Source: Ruminococcoides sp052118065 (GTDB taxonomy: Bacteria > Bacillota > Clostridia > Oscillospirales > Acutalibacteraceae). Taken from it: a DNA stretch of 39,418 bases. The stretch's first letter is position 1. Every line of letters begins with the position of its first letter. The stretch lies in NCBI GenBank assembly GCA_052118065.1, contig JBQKHY010000022.1, forward strand, positions 1 to 39,418, read 5' to 3'. Of the stretch, positions 6,776 to 15,033 are shown one piece after another. The notes under the pieces were generated by a model. It did no database searches and was not told where the DNA came from. It was given only the letters and a program-made list of their open reading frames with translations. The translations under genes were made by a program, and so were the position numbers.

Positions 6776-7408
6776 ATGCAGAAGGCATTAATCGGAAAGA
6801 AAGTCGGTATGACTCAGATTTTCGACGAAAAGGGACGTTTCGTTCCTGTAACTGTTGTTGAAGCTGGCCCATGTGTAGTTTCAATGAAAAAGACAGTTGA
6901 GAGTGATGGCTACGCAGCAGTTCAGATAGGCTACGGCGATATGAAGCCTCACAAAGTAAACAAGCCTATGAAGGGTCATTTTGACAAGGCTGATGTTGCT
7001 CCAAAGAAAGTTCTTAAAGAATTTAGATTTGAAGACACAGATGCTTACAACGTAGGCGACATCATCAAAGCAGATGTTTTTGAAGCTGGTAACAAAGTTG
7101 ATGTTACCGGTAAGAGCAAAGGTAAAGGCTTTGCCGGCGTAATCAAGCGCTGGAATTTCCAGAGACTTAAGGAAACTCATGGTTCAGGTCCTTGTGTAAG
7201 AGACGGTGGTTCAATGGGTTGCTGTTCATCTCCTTCTCGTGTATTCAAGGGTAAGAAGATGGCAGGTCACTTAGGTGCTGAAAAGGTAACAGTTCAGAAT
7301 CTTGAAATCGTTAAGATTGATGTAGAAAACAACCTCATTGCTATTAAGGGCGCTATTCCAGGTCCTAACAAAGGCTATGTTGTAATCAAAGATTCTGTAA
7401 AGGCTTAA
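6776..7408 (+). CDS. rplC: 50S ribosomal protein L3
   Basis: The 210-residue L3 initiates 50S assembly and reaches the peptidyl-transferase centre. The start GKKVGMTQIFDEKG and the segment PSRVFKGKKMAGHLG are typical. The loop before it reads SGPCVRDGGSMGCCSS (residues 137-152), whereas most bacterial L3 proteins I know carry an HR-x-PGS-type sequence there. This is a lineage-type variation near the tip that approaches the catalytic centre. It is followed 16 nt later by rplD. Confidence 0.98.
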   Translation: MQKALIGKKVGMTQIFDEKGRFVPVTVVEAGPCVVSMKKTVESDGYAAVQIGYGDMKPHKVNKPMKGHFDKADVAPKKVLKEFRFEDTDAYNVGDIIKADVFEAGNKVDVTGKSKGKGFAGVIKRWNFQRLKETHGSGPCVRDGGSMGCCSSPSRVFKGKKMAGHLGAEKVTVQNLEIVKIDVENNLIAIKGAIPGPNKGYVVIKDSVKA

Positions 7409-7424
7409 GAAAGGGGGACTACAA

Positions 7425-8048
7425 ATGCCAAGTATTAATGTTGTAGATATGAAGGGTTCTAATGCTAAGACAATCGAACTAAACGATTCTATTTTCGCTA
7501 TCGAACCAAACGAAGCAGTAATGCATCAGATGGTAGTTCTCTATCTTGCTAATCAGCGTCAGGGTACTCAGAGTGCTTTAACTCGTTCAGAAGTATCCGG
7601 TGGTGGTAGAAAGCCATGGAGACAGAAGGGTACAGGTCGTGCTAGACAGGGTTCTACAAGATCTCCACAGTGGACACACGGTGGTATCGTATTTGCTCCA
7701 AAGCCAAGAGACTACAGCTTCAGTGTAAATAAGAAGGTAAAGAGACTTGCTATGAAGTCAGCTCTATCTTCAAAGGTTGCTGCAGATGAACTTATCGTTG
7801 TTGATAAGATCGCTTGTGACGACTACAAAACAAAAACTATGGTTGAGATGCTCAAAGCAATCGGCTCTGAAAAGAAGACACTAATTGTTCTTCCGGAAGT
7901 TGATAGCAAAGTTATCAAGTCAGCAAACAACATTCCTGGTGTTAAGACTTGTCAGTACAACGAAATCAATGTTTATGATATTCTAAATGCAGACAAGCTA
8001 GTTATCGCTGAGGGTGCAATTGCTAAGATTGAGGAGGTGTACGCATGA
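7425..8048 (+). CDS. rplD: 50S ribosomal protein L4
   Basis: The 207-residue L4 binds 23S rRNA domain I and lines the exit tunnel. The conserved tunnel loop is visible as GGGRKPWRQKGTGRARQGSTRSP (about residues 59-81). In several bacteria L4 also represses its own S10 operon by acting on the leader, which makes it one candidate effector for the leader at 6122-6390; this is inference. Its TGA overlaps the ATG of rplW (ATGA), implying translational coupling. Confidence 0.98.
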   Translation: MPSINVVDMKGSNAKTIELNDSIFAIEPNEAVMHQMVVLYLANQRQGTQSALTRSEVSGGGRKPWRQKGTGRARQGSTRSPQWTHGGIVFAPKPRDYSFSVNKKVKRLAMKSALSSKVAADELIVVDKIACDDYKTKTMVEMLKAIGSEKKTLIVLPEVDSKVIKSANNIPGVKTCQYNEINVYDILNADKLVIAEGAIAKIEEVYA

Positions 8049-8335
8049 TCGCTCATGACATCATTATTCGTCCAATCATCACTGAAAAGTCAATGATGGG
8101 TATCGCAGAAAAGAAGTACACCTTTGAAGTTGCTAAGACAGCTACAAAGATTGATATTGCTAACGCTGTTGAAGAAGCTTTCAAAGTAAAAGTTGCTAAG
8201 GTTAACACAGTTTCTGTTCGTGGCAGACTAAAGAGACAGGGCAGAACACAGGGCTATACAAAGTCTTGGAAGAAGGCTGTTGTTACTCTAACAGAAGATA
8301 GCAAGAGCATTGAATTTTTTGAAGGCATGATGTAA
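8045..8335 (+). CDS. rplW: 50S ribosomal protein L23
   Basis: The 96-residue L23 sits at the tunnel exit and docks trigger factor and SRP. The signature IRPIITEKSM at the N-terminus and the RGRLKRQGRTQGYTKSWKKA extension are typical, and the length is usual. It overlaps rplD by 4 nt and is followed by an unusually long, folded 97-nt spacer before rplB, whereas most gaps in this block are below 30 nt. Confidence 0.98.
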   Translation: MIAHDIIIRPIITEKSMMGIAEKKYTFEVAKTATKIDIANAVEEAFKVKVAKVNTVSVRGRLKRQGRTQGYTKSWKKAVVTLTEDSKSIEFFEGMM

Positions 8336-8432
8336 GCCTAATTAAGAATTCTAAAAATTACTAATTAATAGGCAGAATGTATGGGGCTTCACCATAAACC
8401 CCGCAAAGCCATCATGAGGAGAGTGAAATCAA
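8336..8432 (+). other. Structured rplW-rplB spacer
   Basis: The 97-nt gap can fold into an AT-rich hairpin (GCCTAATTAA near 8336 with TTAATAGGC near 8373). A second hairpin has GGGG (about 8383) pairing with CCCC around the loop CTTCACCATAAA. There is no T-run after either. Function unknown. Confidence 0.45.
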
Positions 8433-9266
8433 ATGGCCATTAAGGTATATAAACCGACCACAAACGCACGCCGTAATATGTCGGTTACTGATTACTCATC
8501 TCTTTCAAAGGTAGCACCTGAAAAGAGTCTACTACAGCCAATCAAGAAGAATGCTGGTCGTAACTCTTATGGTAGAATTACTGTTCGTCACAGAGGCGGC
8601 GGTAACCGTAGAAAGTACAGAGTAATTGATTTTAAGAGACAGAAGTTTGACATTCCTGCAACAGTTAAGACATTAGAATATGATCCTAATCGTTCAGCAT
8701 TTATCGCACTAATTCAGTATGAAGACGGCGAAAAGTCATACATCATTGCACCGGAAGGTCTCAAGGTTGGCGACACAGTTGTTGCCGGTCCTAGTGCAGA
8801 TATTAAGCCTGGTAACGCACTACCACTAAGTGCTATTCCAACAGGTACATTCATCCACAATATTGAACTTTACCCAGGTAGAGGTGCTCAGCTAGCTAGA
8901 TCAGCTGGTAATATGGCACAGCTAATGGCTAAAGAAAACGGTATGGCTCTACTTAGACTACCATCCGGCGAACTAAGAAACGTTCCTGAAAACTGTATGG
9001 CTACAATCGGTGTTGTAGGTAACTCAGATCACGAAAATGTTAAAATCGGTAAGGCTGGTAGAAAGAGAAATATGGGTTGGAGACCAACAGTAAGAGGTTC
9101 TGTAATGAACCCTAATGACCACCCACACGGTGGTGGTGAAGGTAAATCACCAGTCGGTCGTCCAGGTCCATGTACTCCTTGGGGTAAACCTGCTCTTGGT
9201 TACAAGACTCGTAAGAACCACAAGGCTTCTGACAAGCTAATTGTAAGAAGAAGAAACGGTAAGTAA
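8433..9266 (+). CDS. rplB: 50S ribosomal protein L2
   Basis: The 277-residue L2 is needed for subunit joining and peptidyl transfer. The RNA-binding core is present, and the conserved NPNDHPHGGGEG segment near residue 227 carries the histidine long linked to peptidyl-transferase function. The C-terminus TRKNHKASDKLIVRRR is typical. The length is normal. It is followed 21 nt later by rpsS with a GGAAGGAG ribosome binding site. Confidence 0.98.
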   Translation: MAIKVYKPTTNARRNMSVTDYSSLSKVAPEKSLLQPIKKNAGRNSYGRITVRHRGGGNRRKYRVIDFKRQKFDIPATVKTLEYDPNRSAFIALIQYEDGEKSYIIAPEGLKVGDTVVAGPSADIKPGNALPLSAIPTGTFIHNIELYPGRGAQLARSAGNMAQLMAKENGMALLRLPSGELRNVPENCMATIGVVGNSDHENVKIGKAGRKRNMGWRPTVRGSVMNPNDHPHGGGEGKSPVGRPGPCTPWGKPALGYKTRKNHKASDKLIVRRRNGK

Positions 9267-9287
9267 GACGGAAGGAGCTAATTTAAT

Positions 9288-9560
9288 ATGAGTAGAAGTA
9301 CTAAAAAAGGCCCTTTTGTCCAGCCTAAGCTGCTCGAAAGAGTCATTGATATGAACGAAAAGGGAGAAAAGAGAATTCTAAAGACTTGGTCAAGAAGTTC
9401 AACAATTTTCCCTGAATTTGTAGGTCACACATTTGCAGTCCATGACGGACGCAAGCATGTTCCAGTATATGTAACTGAAGATATGGTTGGTCACAAGCTT
9501 GGTGAGTTTGCTCCAACTAGAACATTCAGAGGCCATGCTGGTAGTAAGACATCTAAATAA
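9288..9560 (+). CDS. rpsS: 30S ribosomal protein S19
   Basis: The 90-residue S19 of the 30S head contacts S13 and the A-site region. It begins MSRSTKKGPFV and contains the family segment GHTFAVHDGRKHVPVYVTEDMVGHKLGEFAPTR, with the usual basic tail ending in KTSK. It lies between rplB and rplV in the standard S10-operon order, with 18-21 nt gaps. Confidence 0.98.
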   Translation: MSRSTKKGPFVQPKLLERVIDMNEKGEKRILKTWSRSSTIFPEFVGHTFAVHDGRKHVPVYVTEDMVGHKLGEFAPTRTFRGHAGSKTSK

Positions 9561-9578
9561 GCGGAAGGAGTAAGCAAG

Positions 9579-9914
9579 ATGGAAGCAAAAGCATATGCAA
9601 AATATGTTCGAATTTCACCTCGTAAGGTTTCAGTTGTACTAAACCTTATCCGTGGTAAGGACGTAAAACTTGCAAAGGCTATTCTCGAGCATACCCCAAA
9701 GGCCGCTTGTGAGCCACTACTTAAGTTGCTCAAGTCAGCAGTTGCAAATGCTGAGAATAACCATAGCATGGACACATCTGCACTATATGTAGCAGAATGT
9801 TCTGTATCCCAGGGCCCAATTCTTAAGAGAATTAGACCAATGGATCATGGTAAAGCATTTAGAATTGATAAGAAAACATCTCATATCACTCTAGTGCTAA
9901 AAGAGAAAGAATAA
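9579..9914 (+). CDS. rplV: 50S ribosomal protein L22
   Basis: The 111-residue L22 has a globular domain on the subunit surface and a beta-hairpin lining the exit tunnel. YVRISPRKVSVVLNLIRGK marks the N-terminus, and the tunnel hairpin is the GPILKRIRPMDHGKAFRI region, where macrolide resistance changes occur in other species. The length is normal. It is followed 15 nt later by rpsC. Confidence 0.98.
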   Translation: MEAKAYAKYVRISPRKVSVVLNLIRGKDVKLAKAILEHTPKAACEPLLKLLKSAVANAENNHSMDTSALYVAECSVSQGPILKRIRPMDHGKAFRIDKKTSHITLVLKEKE

Positions 9915-9929
9915 AGGAGGTTTGTAGCA

Positions 9930-10601
9930 ATGGGACAGAAAGTTAATCCACACGGTATTCGTGTAGGCGTTATTAAAGACTGGGACTCAAGATGGTTTGC
10001 CAGCAAGAAAGATTTCGGCGATACACTTGTTGAAGACTACAACCTTCGTAAGGTATTAAAGAAACAGCTTTATACAGCAGGCATCTCTAAGATTGAAATC
10101 GAAAGAGATGGTAAGAAAGTAAGACTTCACATTCACTGTGCTAAGCCTGGTATGATTATCGGTAAAGGCGGTAGTGAAATTGAGAAGCTAAAGGCTCAGT
10201 GTGAAAAGTTCTTAAACAAGCCAGTTAACATCAACATTGTTGAAGTTAAGCATCCTGATACAGATGCACAGCTTGTTGCAGAAAACATTGCACTTCAGCT
10301 AGAAAAGAGAATTTCATTCCGTCGTGCTATGAAGCAGGCAATCGGCAGATCAATGAAGTTCGGTGCTAAGGGTATCAAGACAATGTGTTCAGGTAGACTT
10401 GGCGGTGCAGAAATTGCAAGAAGTGAACAGTATCATGAAGGTACTATTCCTCTACAGACACTTCGTGCTGATATCGACTACGGTTTTGCAGAAGCAAACA
10501 CAACATACGGTAAGATCGGTGTTAAGGTTTGGATCTACAAGGGCGAAGTAATCGGTAATGTACAGAAGCGTCCAGCTCGTAAAGAAGGAGGCAAGAAGTA
10601 A
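9930..10601 (+). CDS. rpsC: 30S ribosomal protein S3
   Basis: The 223-residue S3 lines the mRNA entry tunnel. The N-terminus GQKVNPHGIRVG is canonical. The KH domain carries GMIIGKGGSEIEKL (about residues 74-87), and the C-terminal domain ends in the usual lysine-rich tail. The TAA shares an A with the rplP ATG (TAATG), consistent with coupled translation. Confidence 0.98.
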   Translation: MGQKVNPHGIRVGVIKDWDSRWFASKKDFGDTLVEDYNLRKVLKKQLYTAGISKIEIERDGKKVRLHIHCAKPGMIIGKGGSEIEKLKAQCEKFLNKPVNINIVEVKHPDTDAQLVAENIALQLEKRISFRRAMKQAIGRSMKFGAKGIKTMCSGRLGGAEIARSEQYHEGTIPLQTLRADIDYGFAEANTTYGKIGVKVWIYKGEVIGNVQKRPARKEGGKK

Positions 10602-11017
10602 TGTTATTACCTAAGAGAGTAAAGTACAGAAGAGTACACAGAGGTCGTCTTACAGGTAAAGCTTACCGTGGTAATAAGGTTACTTACGGTGAATTCGGCC
10701 TTCAGGCTTTAGAGCCATCATGGATTACATCAAACCAGATCGAAGCAGCCCGTGTAGCTATGACTCGTTACTGTAAGCGTTTCGGTAAAGTTTGGATTAA
10801 GATTTTCCCAGATAAACCGGTTACAGCAAGACCTGCTGAAACTCGAATGGGTAAAGGTAAAGGTAACCCAGAATATTGGGTAGCTGTTGTTAAGCCAGGC
10901 AGAGTTATGTTTGAACTTGGTGGTGTTGACGAAGCTACAGCAAGAGAAGCTATGCGTCTTGCTGCTAATAAGCTACCTATTAAGTGTAAGTTTGTTACAA
11001 AGGAGGTTGAACAGTAA
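10601..11017 (+). CDS. rplP: 50S ribosomal protein L16
   Basis: The 138-residue L16 helps position the A-site tRNA. It starts MLLPKRVKYRRVHRGR and contains the ARPAETRMGKGKGNPEYW loop that carries the arginine hydroxylated in some bacteria. The length is normal. It overlaps rpsC at its start and rpmC at its end by one base each. Confidence 0.98.
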   Translation: MLLPKRVKYRRVHRGRLTGKAYRGNKVTYGEFGLQALEPSWITSNQIEAARVAMTRYCKRFGKVWIKIFPDKPVTARPAETRMGKGKGNPEYWVAVVKPGRVMFELGGVDEATAREAMRLAANKLPIKCKFVTKEVEQ

Positions 11018-11214
11018 TGACATCAAAGGAAATTAGAGAACTTTCTACTGAAGAACAGCAGACTAAGCTAAAAGACTTGAAGGAAGAACTATTCAACCTT
11101 CGTTTTCAGCTTGCTATTAATCAGCTAGAAAACCCAACAAGAATTAAGGCAGTTAAGAAAGATATTGCTAGAATTTCAACAATTCTTCGTGAAGATGAAT
11201 TAGCTGAAGCTTAA
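11017..11214 (+). CDS. rpmC: 50S ribosomal protein L29
   Basis: The 65-residue L29 consists of two helices in an antiparallel coil at the tunnel exit, near L23 and the trigger-factor site. The central LFNLRFQLAINQLENPTRI is the family signature. It is translationally coupled to rplP through a TAATG overlap and followed by rpsQ after 13 nt. Confidence 0.97.
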   Translation: MTSKEIRELSTEEQQTKLKDLKEELFNLRFQLAINQLENPTRIKAVKKDIARISTILREDELAEA

Positions 11215-11227
11215 GGAGGATACAACA

Positions 11228-11485
11228 ATGAGCGATAGAAATTACAGAAAAACTGTTGTCGGCAAGGTTGTATCTGACAAAATGGATAAAACCATTGTCG
11301 TTGCAATCGAAGACAGCGTAAAGCATAAGCTTTATAATAAGATTGTTAAGAGAACTGTTCGCTATAAAGCACATGATGAAAATAACACAGCAGGTGTAGG
11401 CGACAGAGTAAAGATCATGGAAACTCGCCCACTCTCTAAGGATAAGAGATGGAGACTAGTCGAGATCATTGAAAAAGCTAAATAA
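11228..11485 (+). CDS. rpsQ: 30S ribosomal protein S17
   Basis: The 85-residue S17 has an OB-fold that binds the 16S 5' domain early in assembly. The start NYRKTVVGKVVSDKMDKTIVV and the later ETRPLSKDKRWRLVEI are conserved. It lies 29 nt before rplN. Length and position are standard. Confidence 0.97.
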   Translation: MSDRNYRKTVVGKVVSDKMDKTIVVAIEDSVKHKLYNKIVKRTVRYKAHDENNTAGVGDRVKIMETRPLSKDKRWRLVEIIEKAK

Positions 11486-11514
11486 GTTAGCTTGAGAAAA
11501 AGGAGGAACACACT

Positions 11515-11883
11515 GTGATTCAACAGCAGACTTATCTCAAGGTAGCCGACAATACTGGCGCTAAGGAACTTATGTGCATTCGTGTTCTCGGTGGTACTAA
11601 GAGAAGATATGCCAACATTGGCGATGTTGTAGTTGCTTCTGTAAAGAAAGCAACACCAGGCGGCGTTGTAAAGAAGGGTGATGTAGTTCGTGCAGTAGTT
11701 GTACGTTCAGCTAAGGGTGTTCGTCGTGAAGACGGCACATACATCCGTTTCGATGAAAACGCAGCTGTTATTATTAAAGATGATAAGAGTCCAAGAGGCA
11801 CTCGTATTTTTGGACCGGTTGCTCGTGAGCTTCGTGAAAAGGATTTCACAAAGATCCTTTCTCTAGCTCCTGAAGTACTTTAA
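11515..11883 (+). CDS. rplN: 50S ribosomal protein L14
   Basis: The 122-residue L14 is a beta-barrel at the subunit interface that contacts helix 44 and is the binding site of the silencing factor RsfS. The signature region (CIRVLGGT, GDVVVASVKKATPGGVVKKGDVV) is intact. It begins with GTG (11515), eight bases after AGGAGG. rplX follows after 16 nt. Confidence 0.98.
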   Translation: MIQQQTYLKVADNTGAKELMCIRVLGGTKRRYANIGDVVVASVKKATPGGVVKKGDVVRAVVVRSAKGVRREDGTYIRFDENAAVIIKDDKSPRGTRIFGPVARELREKDFTKILSLAPEVL

Positions 11884-11899
11884 TTGGAGGTGTCAAGTT

Positions 11900-12220
11900 A
11901 TGAATAATAAAGTTCATGTTAAAACAGGCGACACCGTTGTAATTATTAGCGGTAAAGACAAAGGCAAGCAGGGTACTGTTATGGCTGTTTCACCAAAGGA
12001 AGGCAAAGTTATCGTTGAAAAGTGCAATATGGTAACTAAGCATGTTAAGCCTAGAAGAATGGGTGAAGCAGGTGGTATCCAGAAGGCTGAAGGTGCTATG
12101 TATGCATCAAAAGTTCAGCTGGTATGCCCAAGATGCAAAAAGCAGACTAGAGTTGCTCACAAGATTAACGCTGACGGCTCTAAGGATCGTATTTGCGCTA
12201 AGTGTAAAGAAGAAATTTAA
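11900..12220 (+). CDS. rplX: 50S ribosomal protein L24
   Basis: The 106-residue L24 is an assembly initiator with a KOW domain (VKTGDTVVIISGKDKGKQG). Its C-terminal zinc-ribbon pattern is C76-x2-C79 ... C99-x2-C102, seen in many but not all bacterial L24 proteins. The zinc-type form agrees with the cysteine-bearing S14, L33 and L36 in the same window, so this organism shows no zinc-sparing variant here. Confidence 0.97.
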   Translation: MNNKVHVKTGDTVVIISGKDKGKQGTVMAVSPKEGKVIVEKCNMVTKHVKPRRMGEAGGIQKAEGAMYASKVQLVCPRCKKQTRVAHKINADGSKDRICAKCKEEI

Positions 12221-12234
12221 AGGAGGATTTCAAA

Positions 12235-12774
12235 GTGGCTAGATTAAAGACTTTCTACAAAGAAGAAGTTGCACCGGCTCTTATGAAGAAATTCTCTTAC
12301 AAGAGCGTAATGCAGATTCCAAAGCTAGATAAGATTGTTATCAATGTTGGTGCTGGTGAAGCTAAGGAAAACCACAAGGTTATCGACTCAATTTGTACTG
12401 ACCTTCGTGCTATCACTGGCCAGCAGCCAATGATTTGTAAAGCAAGAAAATCAGTTGCTAACTTCAAACTAAGAGAAGGTATGGCAATTGGTTGTAAAGT
12501 AACACTAAGAGGCGACAGAATGTATGAATTCCTAGATCGTCTATTCAATGTTGCTCTACCAAGAGTTCGTGACTTCAGAGGTATTAACGGTAACTCATTT
12601 GATGGTCGTGGTAACTATAACATGGGTATCAAGGAACAGTTAATTTTCCCTGAAATCGAATATGATAAGATTGATAAAGTTCGTGGTATGGACATTTGTT
12701 TCGTTACTACAGCTCAGACAGATGAAGAGGGCCGTGAGCTACTAAGCTTAATGGGCGCTCCATTCACAAAGTAA
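12235..12774 (+). CDS. rplE: 50S ribosomal protein L5
   Basis: The 179-residue L5 binds 5S rRNA with L18 and forms bridge B1b with S13. Family segments are NPx-like YKSVMQIPKLDKIVINVG at the start and RDFRGINGNSFDGRGNYNMGIKEQ in the middle. It begins with GTG after AGGAGG. The gene order rplX-rplE-rpsN is the standard spc order. Confidence 0.98.
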   Translation: MARLKTFYKEEVAPALMKKFSYKSVMQIPKLDKIVINVGAGEAKENHKVIDSICTDLRAITGQQPMICKARKSVANFKLREGMAIGCKVTLRGDRMYEFLDRLFNVALPRVRDFRGINGNSFDGRGNYNMGIKEQLIFPEIEYDKIDKVRGMDICFVTTAQTDEEGRELLSLMGAPFTK

Positions 12775-12786
12775 GGAGGAATAGTT

Positions 12787-12972
12787 GTGGCTAAGACAGC
12801 AATGAAAATCAAACAGCAGAAAGAGCCTAAGTACTCTACAAGAAAGTACTCTCGCTGCAAAATCTGCGGCAGACCACATGCTTACCTCCGTAAGTACGGT
12901 ATTTGCCGTATCTGCTTCCGTGAACTCGCTTATAAGGGTGAGATTCCAGGCGTTAAGAAATCAAGCTGGTAA
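12787..12972 (+). CDS. rpsN: 30S ribosomal protein S14, zinc type (type Z)
   Basis: The 61-residue short S14 of the 30S head has a zinc finger with C24-x2-C27 and C40-x2-C43 (CKIC...CRIC). This is the C+ form found in Gram-positives; the longer zinc-free paralogue is not seen in this window. It starts with GTG after AAGGAGG. rpsH follows 12 nt later. Confidence 0.98.
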   Translation: MAKTAMKIKQQKEPKYSTRKYSRCKICGRPHAYLRKYGICRICFRELAYKGEIPGVKKSSW

Positions 12973-12984
12973 GGAGGTAAAGTT

Positions 12985-13383
12985 ATGCAGATTACTGATA
13001 CAATTGCAGACTTACTTACAAGAATTCGTAATGCAAGTTCTGCTAAACACGATACAGTTGACATTCCAGCATCAAATATGAAGAAGGCTATTTGCCAGAT
13101 TCTTGTTGATGAAGGTTATGTTAAAGAATTTACTACAATGGAAGATGGTAAGCAGGGCGTAATTAAGATAACACTTAAGTACACTGAAGATAAGACTCCT
13201 GTTATCACAGGTCTTAGAAGAGTTTCAAAGCCAGGCTTACGTATTTACAGCAATGCAGAAAACCTACCAAAGGTTATGAAGGGCCTTGGTATCGCTATCA
13301 TCTCAACTTCTAAGGGTATTATGACAGACCGTCAGGCTCGTAAAGAAAATATCGGTGGCGAAGTTCTTGCATTTGTTTGGTAA
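12985..13383 (+). CDS. rpsH: 30S ribosomal protein S8
   Basis: The 132-residue S8 binds the central domain of 16S rRNA. Conserved parts are DTIADLLTRIRNA at the start and the STSKGIMTDRQARKENIGGEVLAFVW end. In E. coli S8 represses the spc operon at the rplE mRNA; whether that holds here cannot be seen. Length normal. Confidence 0.98.
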   Translation: MQITDTIADLLTRIRNASSAKHDTVDIPASNMKKAICQILVDEGYVKEFTTMEDGKQGVIKITLKYTEDKTPVITGLRRVSKPGLRIYSNAENLPKVMKGLGIAIISTSKGIMTDRQARKENIGGEVLAFVW

Positions 13384-13395
13384 GGAGGTGCCGAG

Positions 13396-13938
13396 ATGTC
13401 TCGAATTGGAAGAAAACCTATAAATATTCCCGCTGGCGTTACTGTTACAGTAAACGAAGGCGTTGTAACTGTTAAGGGTCCAAAGGGTGAATTAACTCAG
13501 AAGGTACACCCAAATATGACAGTTGAAATCAATGGTGATGTTGTTGAAGTTAAGCGTCCTAATGACGACAAGCTAAACAGAAGCCTACATGGTCTTACTC
13601 GTTCTTTAATCCACAATATGGTTATCGGCGTTACAGAAGGCTACAAGAAGGAACTAGAAGTTAACGGTGTTGGTTACAGAGTTCAGAAGCAGGGCAACAA
13701 AGTTGTTATGAACCTAGGTTTCTCTCATCAGGTAATTGTTGAAGAAACAGAAGACATTAAAATTGAAGTTCCGGATCCTAATAATATTGTTATCCTTGGT
13801 TGTGATAAGCAGAAGGTTGGACAGTTCGCTGCTGAAGTTAGAGAAAAGCGTCCACCTGAACCATATAAGGGTAAGGGTATTAAGTATAAGGATGAAGTTA
13901 TCCGTCGTAAGGAAGGTAAAGCCGGTAAAGGCAAGTAA
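13396..13938 (+). CDS. rplF: 50S ribosomal protein L6
   Basis: The 180-residue L6 sits near the factor-binding site and has two related domains. It opens MSRIGRKPINIPAGV, and the second domain ends with the signature REKRPPEPYKGKGIKYKDE. Length and order are normal. It lies 12 nt after rpsH and 18 nt before rplR. Confidence 0.98.
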   Translation: MSRIGRKPINIPAGVTVTVNEGVVTVKGPKGELTQKVHPNMTVEINGDVVEVKRPNDDKLNRSLHGLTRSLIHNMVIGVTEGYKKELEVNGVGYRVQKQGNKVVMNLGFSHQVIVEETEDIKIEVPDPNNIVILGCDKQKVGQFAAEVREKRPPEPYKGKGIKYKDEVIRRKEGKAGKGK

Positions 13939-13956
13939 TTAAGGAGTGAATGACAA

Positions 13957-14316
13957 ATGGTAAAAAGACCTGATACAAAAAAAGCCCGTCTAAATCGCCA
14001 TAAGAGAGTTCGTGGTAAGATTAGCGGTACTGCAGAATGTCCACGCCTTTGTGTATTCCGTTCTACTAACAACATTTATGCTCAGTTAATTGACGATGTT
14101 GCTGGTGTTACACTTGCTGCTGCTTCTACTCTTGATAAGAGCATTAGTGGCAATGGCGGAAACAAAGAGGCTGCAAGAGCAGTTGGTAAGTTAATTGCTG
14201 CTAAGGCAGCAGAGAAGAATATCGTTGATGTTGTATTCGACAGAGGCGGTAATATCTATCACGGCCGTGTTAAAGAATTGGCCGAAGGCGCCCGTGAGGG
14301 TGGCCTCAATTTCTAA
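13957..14316 (+). CDS. rplR: 50S ribosomal protein L18
   Basis: The 119-residue L18 carries 5S rRNA into the large subunit together with L5. RHKRVRGKISGTAECPRLCVFRS and the C-terminal FDRGGNIYHGRVKELAEGAREGGL are family hallmarks. It is followed by rpsE with an 18-nt gap containing GGGGAGG. Confidence 0.98.
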   Translation: MVKRPDTKKARLNRHKRVRGKISGTAECPRLCVFRSTNNIYAQLIDDVAGVTLAAASTLDKSISGNGGNKEAARAVGKLIAAKAAEKNIVDVVFDRGGNIYHGRVKELAEGAREGGLNF

Positions 14317-14334
14317 GGAAGGGGAGGAATTACT

Positions 14335-14832
14335 TTGGCTAATTATGATAGAAATGACGACAGATTTACAGAAAGAGTTGTTACAATCAACCGTGTATCA
14401 AAAACTGTAAAGGGCGGTCGTATTTATAAGTTCGCAGCTCTTGTAGTTGTAGGTGATGGCGAAGGTACTGTTGGTTTCGGTATCGGTAAAGCTGGTGAAG
14501 TTCCAGACGCTATCAGAAAGGGTATTGAAGATGCTAAAAAGAACCTAATGAAGGTTTCTCTAAGAGGCACAACAATCCCTCACGAAATTATCGGTGAATT
14601 TGGTGCAGGTAGAGTTCTTATGAAACCTGCTGCTCCTGGTACCGGTGTTATCGCTGGTGGTCCTGTTCGTTCAGTTGTTGAAGCTGTAGGTATTAAGGAC
14701 ATCAGAACAAAGGCTCTTCGTTCAAACAACCCTTGTAATGTAGTTAGAGCTACACTAGAAGGTCTAAAGAATCTAAGAACAGCTGAAGAAGTTGCTGCTA
14801 TTCGTGGCAAATCAGTTAAAGAAATTTTATAA
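14335..14832 (+). CDS. rpsE: 30S ribosomal protein S5
   Basis: The 165-residue S5 affects decoding accuracy and mRNA helicase activity. It has the double-stranded-RNA-binding-like start (RVVTINRVSKTVKGGRIYKF) and the GTGVIAGGPVRSVVEAVGI region where spectinomycin-related changes occur in other species. It begins with TTG (14335) after GGGGAGG. Length normal. Confidence 0.97.
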   Translation: MANYDRNDDRFTERVVTINRVSKTVKGGRIYKFAALVVVGDGEGTVGFGIGKAGEVPDAIRKGIEDAKKNLMKVSLRGTTIPHEIIGEFGAGRVLMKPAAPGTGVIAGGPVRSVVEAVGIKDIRTKALRSNNPCNVVRATLEGLKNLRTAEEVAAIRGKSVKEIL

Positions 14833-14849
14833 TAGGGAGGTTGCTAAGA

Positions 14850-15017
14850 ATGAAAATTACTCTAGTAAAAAGCCTAATCGGCACTAAGAAGGATCAGATT
14901 GCAACTGCCCATGCACTTGGCCTAAAGAAGATTGGCGATACAACTGAACAGCCAGATAACCCTTCAACACAGGGCAAGATTGCTAAAATTGTTCACCTTA
15001 TCAAGGTTGATGCTTAA
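14850..15017 (+). CDS. rpmD: 50S ribosomal protein L30
   Basis: This 55-residue protein begins MKITLVKSLIGTKKDQIATA and ends VHLIKVDA, the bacterial L30 pattern. It has a GGGAGG ribosome binding site and fills the usual slot between rpsE and rplO. The C-terminus matches L30 closely, although the middle TTEQPDNPSTQGKIAKI differs from the common VxDTPxxRGMI stretch, which is a minor divergence. Confidence 0.95.
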   Translation: MKITLVKSLIGTKKDQIATAHALGLKKIGDTTEQPDNPSTQGKIAKIVHLIKVDA

Positions 15018-15033
15018 GGGAGGTGCAAGGTAA

